Below, in pieces: positions 9,214 to 17,841 of a DNA stretch of 64,000 bases. A program made the translations under genes and the position numbers. Below the pieces are notes generated by a model that was not told the origin of the DNA, searched no databases, and saw nothing but the letters and a program-made list of their open reading frames with translations. The stretch is from Aureispira sp. CCB-E (GTDB lineage: Bacteria; Bacteroidota; Bacteroidia; Chitinophagales; Saprospiraceae), in NCBI RefSeq assembly GCF_031326345.1, contig NZ_CP133671.1, positions 4,774,001 to 4,838,000 on the forward strand, read 5' to 3'. How positions within the stretch are numbered: position 1 is the stretch's first letter; each line of letters opens with the position of its first letter.

Positions 9214-9645
9214 TTATTTTCCTATTGCAATTAATTCTAATTCGAATATCAAAATAGAGTTGCTAGGAATTTTACCTTCTTGACGATCCCCGTACCCCAT
9301 ACTTGGAGGCACAACAAGACGCCACTTATCACCAGCAACCATTAACGGGACAACTTCTTGCCAAGCTTGAATCAAATTATTTAATTTAAACGTAGCTGTT
9401 TTTTTCCTATCTACAGAACTATCAAAAACCTTTCCATCAATGAGCGCACCATGATAATGCACAGTTACCCAATCTTTTACACTAGGACTTACTTTACCAA
9501 ATCCTTCCTCCAAAACTTCGTATTGAATTCCGTTATCCAATACTGTTACCGTTTCTTTTTGTGCATTTTCTGCTAAAAAAGCTTCGTTTTGAGCTTTTCT
9601 TTTTGCTGCTAATTTGCGTTTAAACGCTTCCATTTTTTCACTCAT
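9214..9645 (-). CDS. Cytosolic FKBP-type peptidyl-prolyl isomerase
   Basis: This 143-residue protein is read from the ATG at 9645 (MSEKMEAFKRKLAAKRK). It has a charged N-terminal helix of about 25 residues and one FKBP domain with VHYHGALIDGKVFDSS, LIQAWQEVVPLM, MGYGDRQEGKIPSNSILIF. No signal peptide is present from this start, so it should act in the cytosol as a folding helper. An upstream ATG at 9708 would add a hydrophobic stretch (MIEFLLSAFFNSIDIII), but that segment has no positive charge and no export cleavage site, so I prefer 9645. It is close in sequence to the exported FKBP at 8122-9024. Repeat copy b ends at its stop codon. Confidence 0.85.
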   Translation of the reverse strand: MSEKMEAFKRKLAAKRKAQNEAFLAENAQKETVTVLDNGIQYEVLEEGFGKVSPSVKDWVTVHYHGALIDGKVFDSSVDRKKTATFKLNNLIQAWQEVVPLMVAGDKWRLVVPPSMGYGDRQEGKIPSNSILIFELELIAIGK

Positions 9646-9752
9646 ACTGCTACTACTAATAATAATGTCAATAGAATTAAAAAAAGCGCTTAACAGAAAT
9701 TCTATCAAGCACTTTTTAATTTATAGTATTCAATACATAAGATCTGCTTTAG

Positions 9753-11390
9753 CTATGAAGCATAAACAGTACCTTTGTACAATTCTTCTCTTTGATTTTT
9801 AACCTTCTCATCTTGTAAATACTCATCGTAAGTCATCAACTTATCCAGCATACCATTAGGTCCAATTTCAATAATTCGGTTGGCTACTGTTTGTGTAAAC
9901 TCGTGGTCATGAGAAGTAAAGATCACGATTCCAGGATAATCAATTAACGCTTCGTTCAATTTCGTAATGGATTCCAAATCTAAGTGAGAAGTAGGCTCAT
10001 CTAAGATAAGTACATTTCCTTCTTCTAACATAATTTTAGACATCAAGCAACGTACTTTCTCTCCTCCAGAAAGAACATTACAACTTTTTTGTGTTTCTTC
10101 TCCAGAGAACAACATACGACCTAAAAATCCACGAATAAAAGTCTCATCTTTTTCTTCCGAATATTGGCGCAACCAATCGACCAAATCCAAGTCAGAATTA
10201 AAGTATTTAGCATTCTCATTAGGAAGGTAAGATTTTGTTACCGTTACTCCCCATTCAAAATCTCCAGAATCTTGTGTTTCTCCCTCTTCGCCTGCCAAAA
10301 CTTGGAACAATTTTGTTACGGCCAAAGAGTTTTTAGAACGAACAGCAATTTTGTCTCCTTTCTCAACAGTAAAATTCAGATTATCAAATAAAACAGTATC
10401 TCCCAGTACCTTTTTTAAAGAATTAACTGTTAATACTTGGTTGCCTATTTCTCTGTTTTGCTTAAAAATAATACCTGGATAACGACGAGAAGAAACAGAA
10501 ATTTCGTTCAAATCCAATTTTTCTAAGGCCTTTTTACGGCTAGTTGCTTGTTTGGCTTTTGATGCATTGGCAGAGAACCGTTGGATAAAATCCATTAATT
10601 CCTTACGCTTTTGCTCATTTTTCTTGTTTTTATCTGCCATCTGACGACTCAACAACTGGCTAGTTTGATACCAGAAGGTATAGTTACCTGTAGACAACTT
10701 AATTTTCTTGTGATCTACATCCACGATATGCGTACAAACTGCATCCAAAAAGTGACGATCATGCGATACTACAATTACGGTATTTTTAAAATCTGCCAAG
10801 AAATCTTCTAACCACATAATTGTCTCTGCATCCAAATCGTTCGTAGGCTCATCCAAGATCAAAATATCAGGATTACCATATAGTACTTGAGCCAACAACA
10901 CGCGAACCTTTTGATTCGTATTCAGCTCTTCCATTTTTTTAAAATGATCTGCCTCTACTACTCCTAGGTTACTCAACAACATAGCGGCATCGCTTTCAGC
11001 ATTCCATCCTCCCATCTCCTCAAACAACTCATTCAACTCTCCCGCTCTAACACCGTCTGCATCACTAAAATCTTCTTTCAAATAAATATTATCCAGTTCA
11101 ACTTTTGTGTTGTATAGTTTTTCATGCCCCATCATTACAGTATCCAATACTGTATATTCGTCATAAGCAAAATGATCCTGTTTCAATACAGTCATACGAG
11201 CATCTGGTTCTTTGGCAACATGTCCTAGAGTTGACTCAATTTCTCCTGATAAGATTTTAAGAAAAGTTGATTTTCCAGCACCATTGGCACCAATTACACC
11301 ATAACAATTGCCCCGTGTAAATTTGATGTTTACTTCATCAAAAAGCACTCGTTTCCCAAATTGTAATGAAAGGTTACTAACTGTTAACAT
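9753..11390 (-). CDS. ABC-F family ATPase (YbiT-like) with one degenerate ATP site
   Basis: This is a soluble ribosome-associated type ATPase with two nucleotide-binding domains and no membrane part (545 residues). NBD1 has an intact Walker A (GANGAGKST, residues 34-42) and Walker B (ILILDEPTNDLD), but its signature reads LNTNQ (156-160). NBD2 has a good signature LSGGE (440-444) and Walker B (LILDEPTSHLD), but the Walker A region reads RSKNSLAVTK (351-360), without the glycine-lysine loop. The linker between them (about 250-300) is rich in lysine, as in ABC-F proteins. In this family the role is relief of stalled or inactive ribosomes. A TACTTTTG box lies 79 bases upstream. Confidence 0.88.
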   Translation of the reverse strand: MLTVSNLSLQFGKRVLFDEVNIKFTRGNCYGVIGANGAGKSTFLKILSGEIESTLGHVAKEPDARMTVLKQDHFAYDEYTVLDTVMMGHEKLYNTKVELDNIYLKEDFSDADGVRAGELNELFEEMGGWNAESDAAMLLSNLGVVEADHFKKMEELNTNQKVRVLLAQVLYGNPDILILDEPTNDLDAETIMWLEDFLADFKNTVIVVSHDRHFLDAVCTHIVDVDHKKIKLSTGNYTFWYQTSQLLSRQMADKNKKNEQKRKELMDFIQRFSANASKAKQATSRKKALEKLDLNEISVSSRRYPGIIFKQNREIGNQVLTVNSLKKVLGDTVLFDNLNFTVEKGDKIAVRSKNSLAVTKLFQVLAGEEGETQDSGDFEWGVTVTKSYLPNENAKYFNSDLDLVDWLRQYSEEKDETFIRGFLGRMLFSGEETQKSCNVLSGGEKVRCLMSKIMLEEGNVLILDEPTSHLDLESITKLNEALIDYPGIVIFTSHDHEFTQTVANRIIEIGPNGMLDKLMTYDEYLQDEKVKNQREELYKGTVYAS

Positions 11391-11468
11391 AAGATTTGTT
11401 ATAGATATAGAATAGAAATATTAGGAGGTTTTATCTCCAATACTTCTCTGTTGTTAAGAAATTTGATG

Positions 11469-11476
11469 CAAAAGTA
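11469..11476 (-). promoter_or_regulatory. Bacteroidota -7 box for the ABC-F gene
   Basis: On the reverse strand this reads TACTTTTG, matching TAnnTTTG, 79 bases before the ABC-F start. It is divergent from the box for the gene at 11608. Confidence 0.5.
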
Positions 11477-11562
11477 GTGATTTTTAATGAATTTTTTCAA
11501 ATAATAATACTTCCATTTTGAGCTTTTTCTAACAAAACCCCAAATTAGCAAACAATATCCAT

Positions 11563-11570
11563 TATCTTTG
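11563..11570 (+). promoter_or_regulatory. Bacteroidota -7 box for 11608-12222
   Basis: TATCTTTG, followed by CG, matches the TAnnTTTG consensus well and lies 37 bases before the ATG at 11608. Confidence 0.6.
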
Positions 11571-11607
11571 CGCTCCGAATACAATTGACAATACAAAACA
11601 ATAAATA

Positions 11608-12222
11608 ATGAGTTACGTACCTGCTGTTATTCTTCTCATGATCGTTTATATGGCTTCACTAGTTGGCTTTACTACCCCACATCAACAAGCTTGGTATTTG
11701 TATTACACCCCTTATTTTATTCTACTCAATGCACTTTTGCTCTTTCTTTATCAAAAAGAATGGAATAAATCGGTGTTTTTTTTCATAGCAAGCACTTTTA
11801 TTTTAAGTCTTGGTATAGAAACACTTATGACACAAATAATACCTTATTCTTTTGGAAAAACACTTGGATTTAGTCTATTAGGAATACCTCTAGTAATGCC
11901 TATTTATTGGTTGGTCAATGCCTTTAGTACCGCTTGTATCATCCATAAATCACCGCTAAAAAACCAATGGTTACAGATTATCTCTGGGGCATTACTCATG
12001 ACAGGATTAACGGGACTCATTCATCAAGTAGCTCCTAAACTTGATTTTTGGACAATTGCCTCGACCAATGGGAATAGTCTATTTTTCGCCGTTGTTTTTT
12101 TATGGAGTCTTGTCTGTCAATATTTATTTGCTCGATTACAGGTTAGCTCCAAAAATTCAATGGCTATTTATATTTATGGTGGTCTATTAATATTTTTTAT
12201 TGGTGTATTTAGTTTTTTATAA
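11608..12222 (+). CDS. CruF-like carotenoid biosynthesis membrane protein (DUF422)
   Basis: This is a 204-residue integral membrane protein with about six to seven hydrophobic helices. The central part, LSLGIETLMTQIIPYSFGK followed by TLGFSLLGIPLVMPIYWLV, follows the pattern of carotenoid 1',2'-hydratases of the CruF/DUF422 family, which have a glutamate in one helix, then YG..., then GVPxxxPxxW. Such enzymes add water to the psi-end of acyclic or monocyclic carotenoids, which suits pigmented Saprospiria. No other carotenoid gene is adjacent, so the assignment depends on this motif alone. It has its own promoter and a strong terminator. Confidence 0.6.
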   Translation: MSYVPAVILLMIVYMASLVGFTTPHQQAWYLYYTPYFILLNALLLFLYQKEWNKSVFFFIASTFILSLGIETLMTQIIPYSFGKTLGFSLLGIPLVMPIYWLVNAFSTACIIHKSPLKNQWLQIISGALLMTGLTGLIHQVAPKLDFWTIASTNGNSLFFAVVFLWSLVCQYLFARLQVSSKNSMAIYIYGGLLIFFIGVFSFL

Positions 12223-12237
12223 CCCTTGATTAATGCA

Positions 12238-12279
12238 CTATTGCCATGAACTATTCAACAATGGCAATAGCTTTTTTTT
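12238..12279 (+). terminator. Rho-independent terminator after 11608-12222
   Basis: CTATTGCCAT (12238-12247) pairs with ATGGCAATAG (12261-12270), and C plus eight T follow. This is a textbook intrinsic terminator 16 bases after the stop. Confidence 0.85.
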
Positions 12280-12468
12280 AGAATATAAGCAGCGTATTTT
12301 AAATTTTAGTGGTTTTATAAAAGAACTGCCTTTGCAAGATACGACGTCCTATGTTTATCATTAAAAGATAAACCTAAATTTTATCTGGCAACTACCCCTT
12401 ACTTCATAAAATAAACCATCCATCTATGCCACAACTTTACACATTCTATTTATTATACAACAAAATCA

Positions 12469-13125
12469 ATGTTTGTGAAAAAATTGTTTGTGTCAAAGGC
12501 TTTACTCCTTTTCTTGGGATGGTGTTTTTCCCTTCCAAATCGGCTTCAAGCGCAGATTCATATAGGTCCTGAGGTAGGAACCGCTATATCTGCTATTGTC
12601 CCTTCTAACCAAACAATCCCCTACTATGCTCAACGAATTGGTGTACGTGGAGGAATGTTTGCAGAGGTAGAAATCAGTTCTTTATTTGCTATAAGAAGCG
12701 GTGTGTTTTATACGTTACGAGGCTTTCACTTTGGTAATGTTCCCAATCCTTATAATACCGATAAATATTGGGATATGCATAGCCTCAATATTCCAATGAT
12801 GGGTGTACTCAAACTCAATCAACAAGTACAAGTTGCCTTAGGTGTTGAGATGAATACTGTCTTGGGTAGTAATTTACCTCTTATTCGGATACCGAGTATA
12901 CAATTAGGTATGCGAGGGGAATGCGCTTTCCACATCACAGAACAGCTTCGTGTAGCAGCTTATTACATGCATGGTTTCAACAAATTATTAGAGATTCGCA
13001 CTAGACAATCTCGACAAAATGATTTTTACAATAATATTATTGCAGGAATTAGCCTATCGTATGTATTGATCAGCACCCCACAGTCTTCCTCTATTCCTGT
13101 TGACCTTTGCCCTCCTTTTCTATAA
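12469..13125 (+). CDS. Outer-membrane beta-barrel protein (PorT-like), paralogue 1
   Basis: This 218-residue protein has an N-terminal signal peptide (to about NRLQAQ). The rest is an alternating beta pattern of the small barrel type common in Bacteroidota: IHIGPEVGTAISAI, VRGGMFAEVEISSLFAIRSGVFYTLRG, LNIPMMGVLKLNQQVQVALGVEMN, ECAFHITEQLRVAAYYMHG. It is the first of three tandem genes with the same layout, about 50-60 bases apart, so likely an operon. It lacks the basic tail seen in the other two. The role is unknown; such barrels are often adhesion or envelope proteins of unknown binding partner. Confidence 0.75.
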   Translation: MFVKKLFVSKALLLFLGWCFSLPNRLQAQIHIGPEVGTAISAIVPSNQTIPYYAQRIGVRGGMFAEVEISSLFAIRSGVFYTLRGFHFGNVPNPYNTDKYWDMHSLNIPMMGVLKLNQQVQVALGVEMNTVLGSNLPLIRIPSIQLGMRGECAFHITEQLRVAAYYMHGFNKLLEIRTRQSRQNDFYNNIIAGISLSYVLISTPQSSSIPVDLCPPFL

Positions 13126-13177
13126 GCAATCTAACCAATCCTAGCATTCAGCAACACAAAAATAATCCATTGTTACT

Positions 13178-13765
13178 ATGAAAACCACTCTCCTCGCCTT
13201 TTGTATGTCCATCTTAGGCGTACTACACGCTAACGCACAAACAGAAATTGGCATAGAAATAGGGCAACACCTGTCCGACTACATTGGGCAACCTCAAGTC
13301 TCTAATATCTTTTCAGGAGCCTATACAACTCCAGGTCTAAAAGCTGGCTTTTTTTTAGAAAGAGAGGTATCTGCTCTTATCAATATTAGAACCAGTTTGT
13401 TTTATAATTTTAGGTATCTTAACTTCCCCACTAATGATTGGTACCCTTACCAAGGCAATCATTGCTTTAGTCTTCCGATTCAGACTATTTTTAAAGCAGG
13501 AAGAATCGTCCATTTTAGTTTAGGATTAGATCCAATGTTACTACTTTCTGAACAACTTCCTACTCCTCAGTTTCATCTTGGGGTTTGTGGTTCTATGGCA
13601 TTTAGAATAAGAAAAAAAATGCGTCTTAGCTTCTATCTAAATATAGATCTTATCCCCATCAAATTAATTTCAATCCCTAAATCTCATAGTCTTATAGCTG
13701 GCGTTTCTTTTGCCTTTGTATTTAAAAAAATGAAAAAACGGCGGGTCATTTATAGCCCAGGCTAA
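13178..13765 (+). CDS. Outer-membrane beta-barrel protein, paralogue 2
   Basis: This 195-residue barrel-type protein has a signal peptide (MKTTLLAFCMSILGVLHANAQ). It shares with its neighbours TEIGIEIGQHLSDY, GLKAGFFLEREVSALINIRTS, FSLPIQTIFKAGRIVHFSLGL and a last strand LIAGVSFAFVFKK. It ends with a strongly basic tail KKMKKRRVIYSPG. Standard outer-membrane barrels end in an aromatic residue at the last strand; here about 12 residues follow it. The tail is shared, almost codon for codon, with the next gene. It is a recent duplicate in a three-gene cluster. Confidence 0.72.
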   Translation: MKTTLLAFCMSILGVLHANAQTEIGIEIGQHLSDYIGQPQVSNIFSGAYTTPGLKAGFFLEREVSALINIRTSLFYNFRYLNFPTNDWYPYQGNHCFSLPIQTIFKAGRIVHFSLGLDPMLLLSEQLPTPQFHLGVCGSMAFRIRKKMRLSFYLNIDLIPIKLISIPKSHSLIAGVSFAFVFKKMKKRRVIYSPG

Positions 13766-13822
13766 TAAGCTTTATTTAGCACAAAAGTTTCTCATTACTA
13801 ACATGCATCACTTTAATTTATC

Positions 13823-14413
13823 ATGAAAATACTTTTTTTAATTAGTTTAGCATTAACGGTATGCCTATCCTCTATAAAGGGGCAACCTTCACATACTACT
13901 CTTGGTGTAGAAATAGGGCATCAGCACATTTTTTTATTATCTCAAGGTTACTCAAGTGTTCCTTATCATACTCGTGCGGGTGTAAAAGCTGGTTTCTTTT
14001 TAGAACAAGAAATAAAACCAAGCTTAGGGCTTCGTTTCAATCTATTTTACGATCTGAAATATTTCCAAATCATCCCATCAGATTTTCTCCCCTTTGCTTA
14101 TCATTCTATAGCCCTTCCCATCAAAGCTATTTTCAAAACAGGCAAAATATTCCGTTTTGGACTAGGCATCATCCCAAGAGTTCTAATGCCATTCAAATCT
14201 TCCAATACACAATGCTTATTTAATTTTGGTCCCAGTGTCGAAATCGCTCTAAAATTTAAAAAAATCATGCGATTTTCACTCTATTGCAATTATGATCTCC
14301 TAACCGTCCACTATAAGACGTATGGTGATTTTAATAATTTAGCTATCGGTCTCTCTTGTGCGGTTACTTTAAAAAAAATAAAAAAACGACGTGTCATCTA
14401 TAGCCCAGGATAG
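13823..14413 (+). CDS. Outer-membrane beta-barrel protein, paralogue 3
   Basis: This 196-residue protein has a signal peptide (to about SSIKGQ) and the same barrel plan as 13178-13765: TTLGVEIGHQHIFLL, GVKAGFFLEQEIKPSLGLRF, SIALPIKAIFKTGKIFRFGL, LAIGLSCAVTLKK. It ends in KKIKKRRVIYSPG, the last 10 residues identical to paralogue 2. It is the last of the three-gene tandem cluster. The next gene starts about 140 bases later and is of another type. Function is unknown. Confidence 0.72.
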   Translation: MKILFLISLALTVCLSSIKGQPSHTTLGVEIGHQHIFLLSQGYSSVPYHTRAGVKAGFFLEQEIKPSLGLRFNLFYDLKYFQIIPSDFLPFAYHSIALPIKAIFKTGKIFRFGLGIIPRVLMPFKSSNTQCLFNFGPSVEIALKFKKIMRFSLYCNYDLLTVHYKTYGDFNNLAIGLSCAVTLKKIKKRRVIYSPG

Positions 14414-14553
14414 GTTACTAAGTCATTCAATTTAAACGACCTATCTACCGCATCTAAAAACCTATATTTTTTATTTATTTACAGTTTCATATATAAATAA
14501 ATTTTCCTATATTGCTATTCGTATTCCCCAATCACACTTCAAAACTTAAAATT

Positions 14554-15603
14554 ATGGGAAAAGGTAGATCTTCAAAACAATCAGAAACCTCAACCACTAC
14601 TTCTGTTAACCATCTTTCACAGGAACAACAAGAAACAGGAAACTCTACCAGTAATTTTGTTGATAATAGTCCTGAAGCTATTGAAGCCCGTAGGCTACAA
14701 GAATTGGCCAACAATAGTGACGAGACCAATAATTTGACGCAACTACAAGAAAATGCATCAGAACATGATAATTCATCTGTAAGCCAATATCAAGATACTA
14801 GTTCAAGCCCTGAACTTGTTCCAAGTAGCTCTTTACGAGACTTTGTTAACGACAAACCAGAACACGATCCTGGACAAATTGCAGACGCTGCTATTAAAGC
14901 AACTAGCGAATACCATAAATGGGCTGCTGAGTTTGCCAACTATGTGTTACTCAATCGATACACAGAAGAAGAGGTCCTTTTAGCTTGCCGCTTGGCTATT
15001 CGAGAAATGCGAGAAGCACAAGTCTCTAAAGATGTCAGCAACGATGGTCAGACTTATGTTGACTTAGCTAGAAAACAGGGTTCTGTTGCCGATACGGCTA
15101 TGAACTTTGAAGGCGAACTTCAGTGGAGAGGACAAGGAGGCATTCTTAACCAAACCGATTTTGGAAAATGGATTCTTGAAGGAGGGGCAGAACCCGACAC
15201 TAGCACAAGCGTTCTAAATTGTTGGGAACTGGTTCTTTATAGTGCATACAAAGAAGGTATTCTTACGAAAGAAAGAATCACAACTCTATACAGAAACTTT
15301 GGCTCTGATTTGTCTACTAGCGTTCAAAAAGCGTTTAGTAATTTTGATGTTCTTAGAAAAGGCGAAGAATATACATACGACAAAGACGATCCAGATTCTC
15401 CTAAACCAATTAAAGGGGATATGGTTATTTTCAAAGATTTCATGAATCATGTTACAATAGCCACTGGAAATACTGTCGGTGGAAAAATTGAAATTATGAG
15501 CCTTTGGACACAAAACAATAAAAAAACCTACAAAACTACAATTGAAGATCTACTCGCAGGAGGCGCCGCTTCTCCCGTCAAATTCTTTACTCCAAATTGG
15601 TAA
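14554..15603 (+). CDS. Putative papain-like (NlpC/P60 or CHAP type) cysteine hydrolase
   Basis: This 349-residue protein, from the ATG at 14554, has no signal peptide. Residues 1-110 are rich in Ser, Thr, Gln and Asn and look disordered. The C-terminal half has NCWELVLYSAYKEG with Cys223 at the head of a helix, then KGDMVIF (288-293) and NHVTIATG with His299. This Cys, GD, His-strand order is that of papain-fold amidases and peptidases such as NlpC/P60 and CHAP enzymes. The lipoprotein gene starts 3 bases after its stop, so they are co-transcribed. A cytosolic or exported effector of the cell wall with a lipoprotein partner is one reading; the assignment is by eye only. Confidence 0.5.
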   Translation: MGKGRSSKQSETSTTTSVNHLSQEQQETGNSTSNFVDNSPEAIEARRLQELANNSDETNNLTQLQENASEHDNSSVSQYQDTSSSPELVPSSSLRDFVNDKPEHDPGQIADAAIKATSEYHKWAAEFANYVLLNRYTEEEVLLACRLAIREMREAQVSKDVSNDGQTYVDLARKQGSVADTAMNFEGELQWRGQGGILNQTDFGKWILEGGAEPDTSTSVLNCWELVLYSAYKEGILTKERITTLYRNFGSDLSTSVQKAFSNFDVLRKGEEYTYDKDDPDSPKPIKGDMVIFKDFMNHVTIATGNTVGGKIEIMSLWTQNNKKTYKTTIEDLLAGGAASPVKFFTPNW

Positions 15604-15606
15604 TAC

Positions 15607-16626
15607 ATGCATCAATATTGTCTTTTATTACTATGCTGTATGCTAGCAAGCTGTACAACTCAAAACTTTAATCGAACAAAACTTAACGATACGCATTTTA
15701 TGAAATCTATTTTGGTTGCTCCTTGGGGAGAAAAACAAGCTGAAATTATACCGACTCATATTTCTTCTGGTTTAGCATTTGAAGTTACTCCTACCACAAA
15801 ATTAGCACCTATTTTATTTGAATTGGGAGAAGATAACAAAACTTATGTTGTAGATGCATCCTTTAAGTATTTGACAGTTTTTGATCCTAATGGAGTATTT
15901 TTGGAACGAATAGAACTGCCTACTAGTATGTCTAGTAAAACGGTGAAAGATTTTAAAGTGCTCCATTCCAATACTTGTGTGTTCTTAACATCCGATGAGC
16001 AATCTAACTATCAACTTGCCTATTGGAATTTTCAAGAGCAAAAACAGAACAGCATTGCGTTGGGAACTTATCGAGATGTTCATATTCTTCCATCCTCTAA
16101 TTCTAAACATGTTTATTGTTGGACAGAAAAAGAGGACTACTCTGGCATCTTATGGCAATTTTCTAGTACCGATTGGCAAGCAACTCCGACCCAATTTGAT
16201 CATTTGCCTTTTGGTGCTTCTAGGCTTTTTGAAAAAGAAGATACTATCACAGGAATCAAATTTTTTGAAAAACACAACCTTAGAGGGCTGATTTCTGCAC
16301 ATTTAAAAACAAATGCTGTCCACGAAAAAGTTTGTGCCAAAGAACTATATGGTCCTTTGTTGTATCCGATAGGAATGGACAATAAACGTAACCTTTACAC
16401 CTATAGTTTACCCAAAGAAGACCATATCTATGGTTCTATCTACTGCATTAGCCCAGAAGGTGCTATTGTAAAGCAACAAACATTAGACAAGTTGACCGCT
16501 CAATTTCCAAAAGATTCCAATACCATTCTAACGCCTTACCAAAGTTGGAAAGTGTTAGATAATGGTACTGTTGCCTTGGCTGCGATGACACCACAAGAAC
16601 TGCATATTTTTACTTTAAATATTTAA
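15607..16626 (+). CDS. Lipoprotein with propeller-like repeats, partner of 14554-15603
   Basis: This is a 339-residue lipoprotein with the lipobox LASC (MHQYCLLLLCCMLASCTTQ). The mature protein is beta-rich, with blocks such as KTYVVDASFKYLTVFDPNG and KRNLYTYSLPKED that recall beta-propeller or 6-bladed sensor-like proteins. No enzymatic motif is seen. It follows the cysteine hydrolase gene by 3 bases, and its stop codon overlaps that of the convergent hydroxylase gene in the sequence TTAA at 16623-16626. It could protect against, or help present, the hydrolase, but this is an inference from position. Confidence 0.6.
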   Translation: MHQYCLLLLCCMLASCTTQNFNRTKLNDTHFMKSILVAPWGEKQAEIIPTHISSGLAFEVTPTTKLAPILFELGEDNKTYVVDASFKYLTVFDPNGVFLERIELPTSMSSKTVKDFKVLHSNTCVFLTSDEQSNYQLAYWNFQEQKQNSIALGTYRDVHILPSSNSKHVYCWTEKEDYSGILWQFSSTDWQATPTQFDHLPFGASRLFEKEDTITGIKFFEKHNLRGLISAHLKTNAVHEKVCAKELYGPLLYPIGMDNKRNLYTYSLPKEDHIYGSIYCISPEGAIVKQQTLDKLTAQFPKDSNTILTPYQSWKVLDNGTVALAAMTPQELHIFTLNI

Positions 16627-17165
16627 ACCAAACAGTAGCTATCCGAAAATTCTGGGAGTACTTCTCCTTTCTCATTGGTTAACCATTTTAGTTGGGAACG
16701 TCTGGGAACTGGAATAATACCTTGTGGCTTTACATAGGTACCAAATATCTTGTCCCAAAACGGTGTCGTTACACCATGGTTTTTATCTGGATTATTAAAA
16801 TGATGGTAAAAATGGTGCTTTCGCAACATAACCCCATAGGCATTTCTAGGAGCGTGGGTATGTAAATAACTATGTATGTATTCATACACCAAATACATAC
16901 TCACTAAACCTGCCGAAAAAGCAAAACTATTTCCCCAACTCATCAGACAGCCCAAGATCAATGTCAATCCCCCAACAACAGCGATGGCTCCTATTGCCTT
17001 TTTATAAGCTGCTGCAAAATAATTGACTTCTTTATGATGTAACAAATGTTCTACTGTGAAGATGTTTTTTAATTTTGGATTGTGTCCCAAGCCTCGATGC
17101 AAGGTATATTCTAAGAACGTCCAGAAGATTGCACCACCCAAAAATAAACTTAACTTAAGCAACAT
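16623..17165 (-). CDS. Fatty acid hydroxylase / sterol desaturase family protein
   Basis: This is a 180-residue membrane di-iron enzyme candidate. It has four hydrophobic segments and the histidine clusters of the family: HRGLGHN near residue 24, HLLHH at about 41-45, and HHFYHHFNNPDKNHG near 117-131. These bind two iron atoms and hydroxylate lipid chains or carotenoid rings. The size fits short bacterial members that hydroxylate fatty acyl chains or beta-rings. It converges with the lipoprotein gene and shares four bases with it. The substrate cannot be told from sequence. Confidence 0.82.
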   Translation of the reverse strand: MLLKLSLFLGGAIFWTFLEYTLHRGLGHNPKLKNIFTVEHLLHHKEVNYFAAAYKKAIGAIAVVGGLTLILGCLMSWGNSFAFSAGLVSMYLVYEYIHSYLHTHAPRNAYGVMLRKHHFYHHFNNPDKNHGVTTPFWDKIFGTYVKPQGIIPVPRRSQLKWLTNEKGEVLPEFSDSYCLV

Positions 17166-17256
17166 AACTACTTGTTTTTAAAGTTAGTAAATAAACAATT
17201 ATATACTTTTAAAAATAAGCTATATTCCTCAAACTTCTTTTAACAATTGGTAAAAA

Positions 17257-17817
17257 CTACCGTTGTGCTCGTATTCTACTCAAAGATTGCTGGGTCATTC
17301 CAAGATAAGAGGCTACTTTGCTCAAAGGTGCTCGTTGTATGATACTGGGGTGTTTTTTGAGTAGTGTATGATAACGCTCTACTCCAGTTCTAAATTGAAG
17401 GTCTTTCACTTTATCCGATACCTGAATAACCATTTCAGTGATAAATATGCGGGCAAAACGCTCAATTTCGTGGTGGGCATCTAAAAGTGCATTCAACCGT
17501 TCCAATGTAATGGTATAAACAACAGAATCTTCCAATGTATCAATACTATAATCGCAGGGACGTTGCTTAAAAAAAGAATCTAAAGCGCTTAAAGGTTCCA
17601 TTTCGGCTGCAAACCAATGCGTCACATCTTTTCCATCTTTATAATAAAAACTACGCAAAAGTCCCTTTTTAACGAGGTACACTTTTTGGCAAATTTTTCC
17701 TACTTCTAACAACAACGTACCCTTTTTGTAGTACTCCTCTTCAAAAGCATTGTTAAAAATCATACTCATCTTAGGAGAGAGTATATTGGTGGGATCCATG
17801 ATATCACTAACACGCAT
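17257..17817 (-). CDS. Crp/Fnr family transcription regulator
   Basis: This 186-residue protein has an N-terminal cyclic-nucleotide-binding-like domain (YYKKGTLLLEVGKICQKVYLVKKGLLRSFYY) and a short C-terminal helix-turn-helix (LSKVASYLGMTQQSLSRIR). This layout is common in Bacteroidota single-copy Crp-like regulators. No Fe-S cysteine set is present, so it is not Fnr proper, and the effector is unknown. Element copy c lies only 24 bases before its start. Without that element its ATG would sit 3 bases after the stop of the lipoprotein gene at 18130-18675, so it probably was the last gene of that operon. Confidence 0.85.
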   Translation of the reverse strand: MRVSDIMDPTNILSPKMSMIFNNAFEEEYYKKGTLLLEVGKICQKVYLVKKGLLRSFYYKDGKDVTHWFAAEMEPLSALDSFFKQRPCDYSIDTLEDSVVYTITLERLNALLDAHHEIERFARIFITEMVIQVSDKVKDLQFRTGVERYHTLLKKHPSIIQRAPLSKVASYLGMTQQSLSRIRAQR

Positions 17818-17841
17818 TTTTTAATTGAAACTTTGAATTAA

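Noticed and set aside
9646-9708. Longer start for the cytosolic FKBP that would add a hydrophobic segment
   Set aside because: The added segment has no positive charge at its start and no cleavage site, and the MSEKMEAFKRK start fits the family better.
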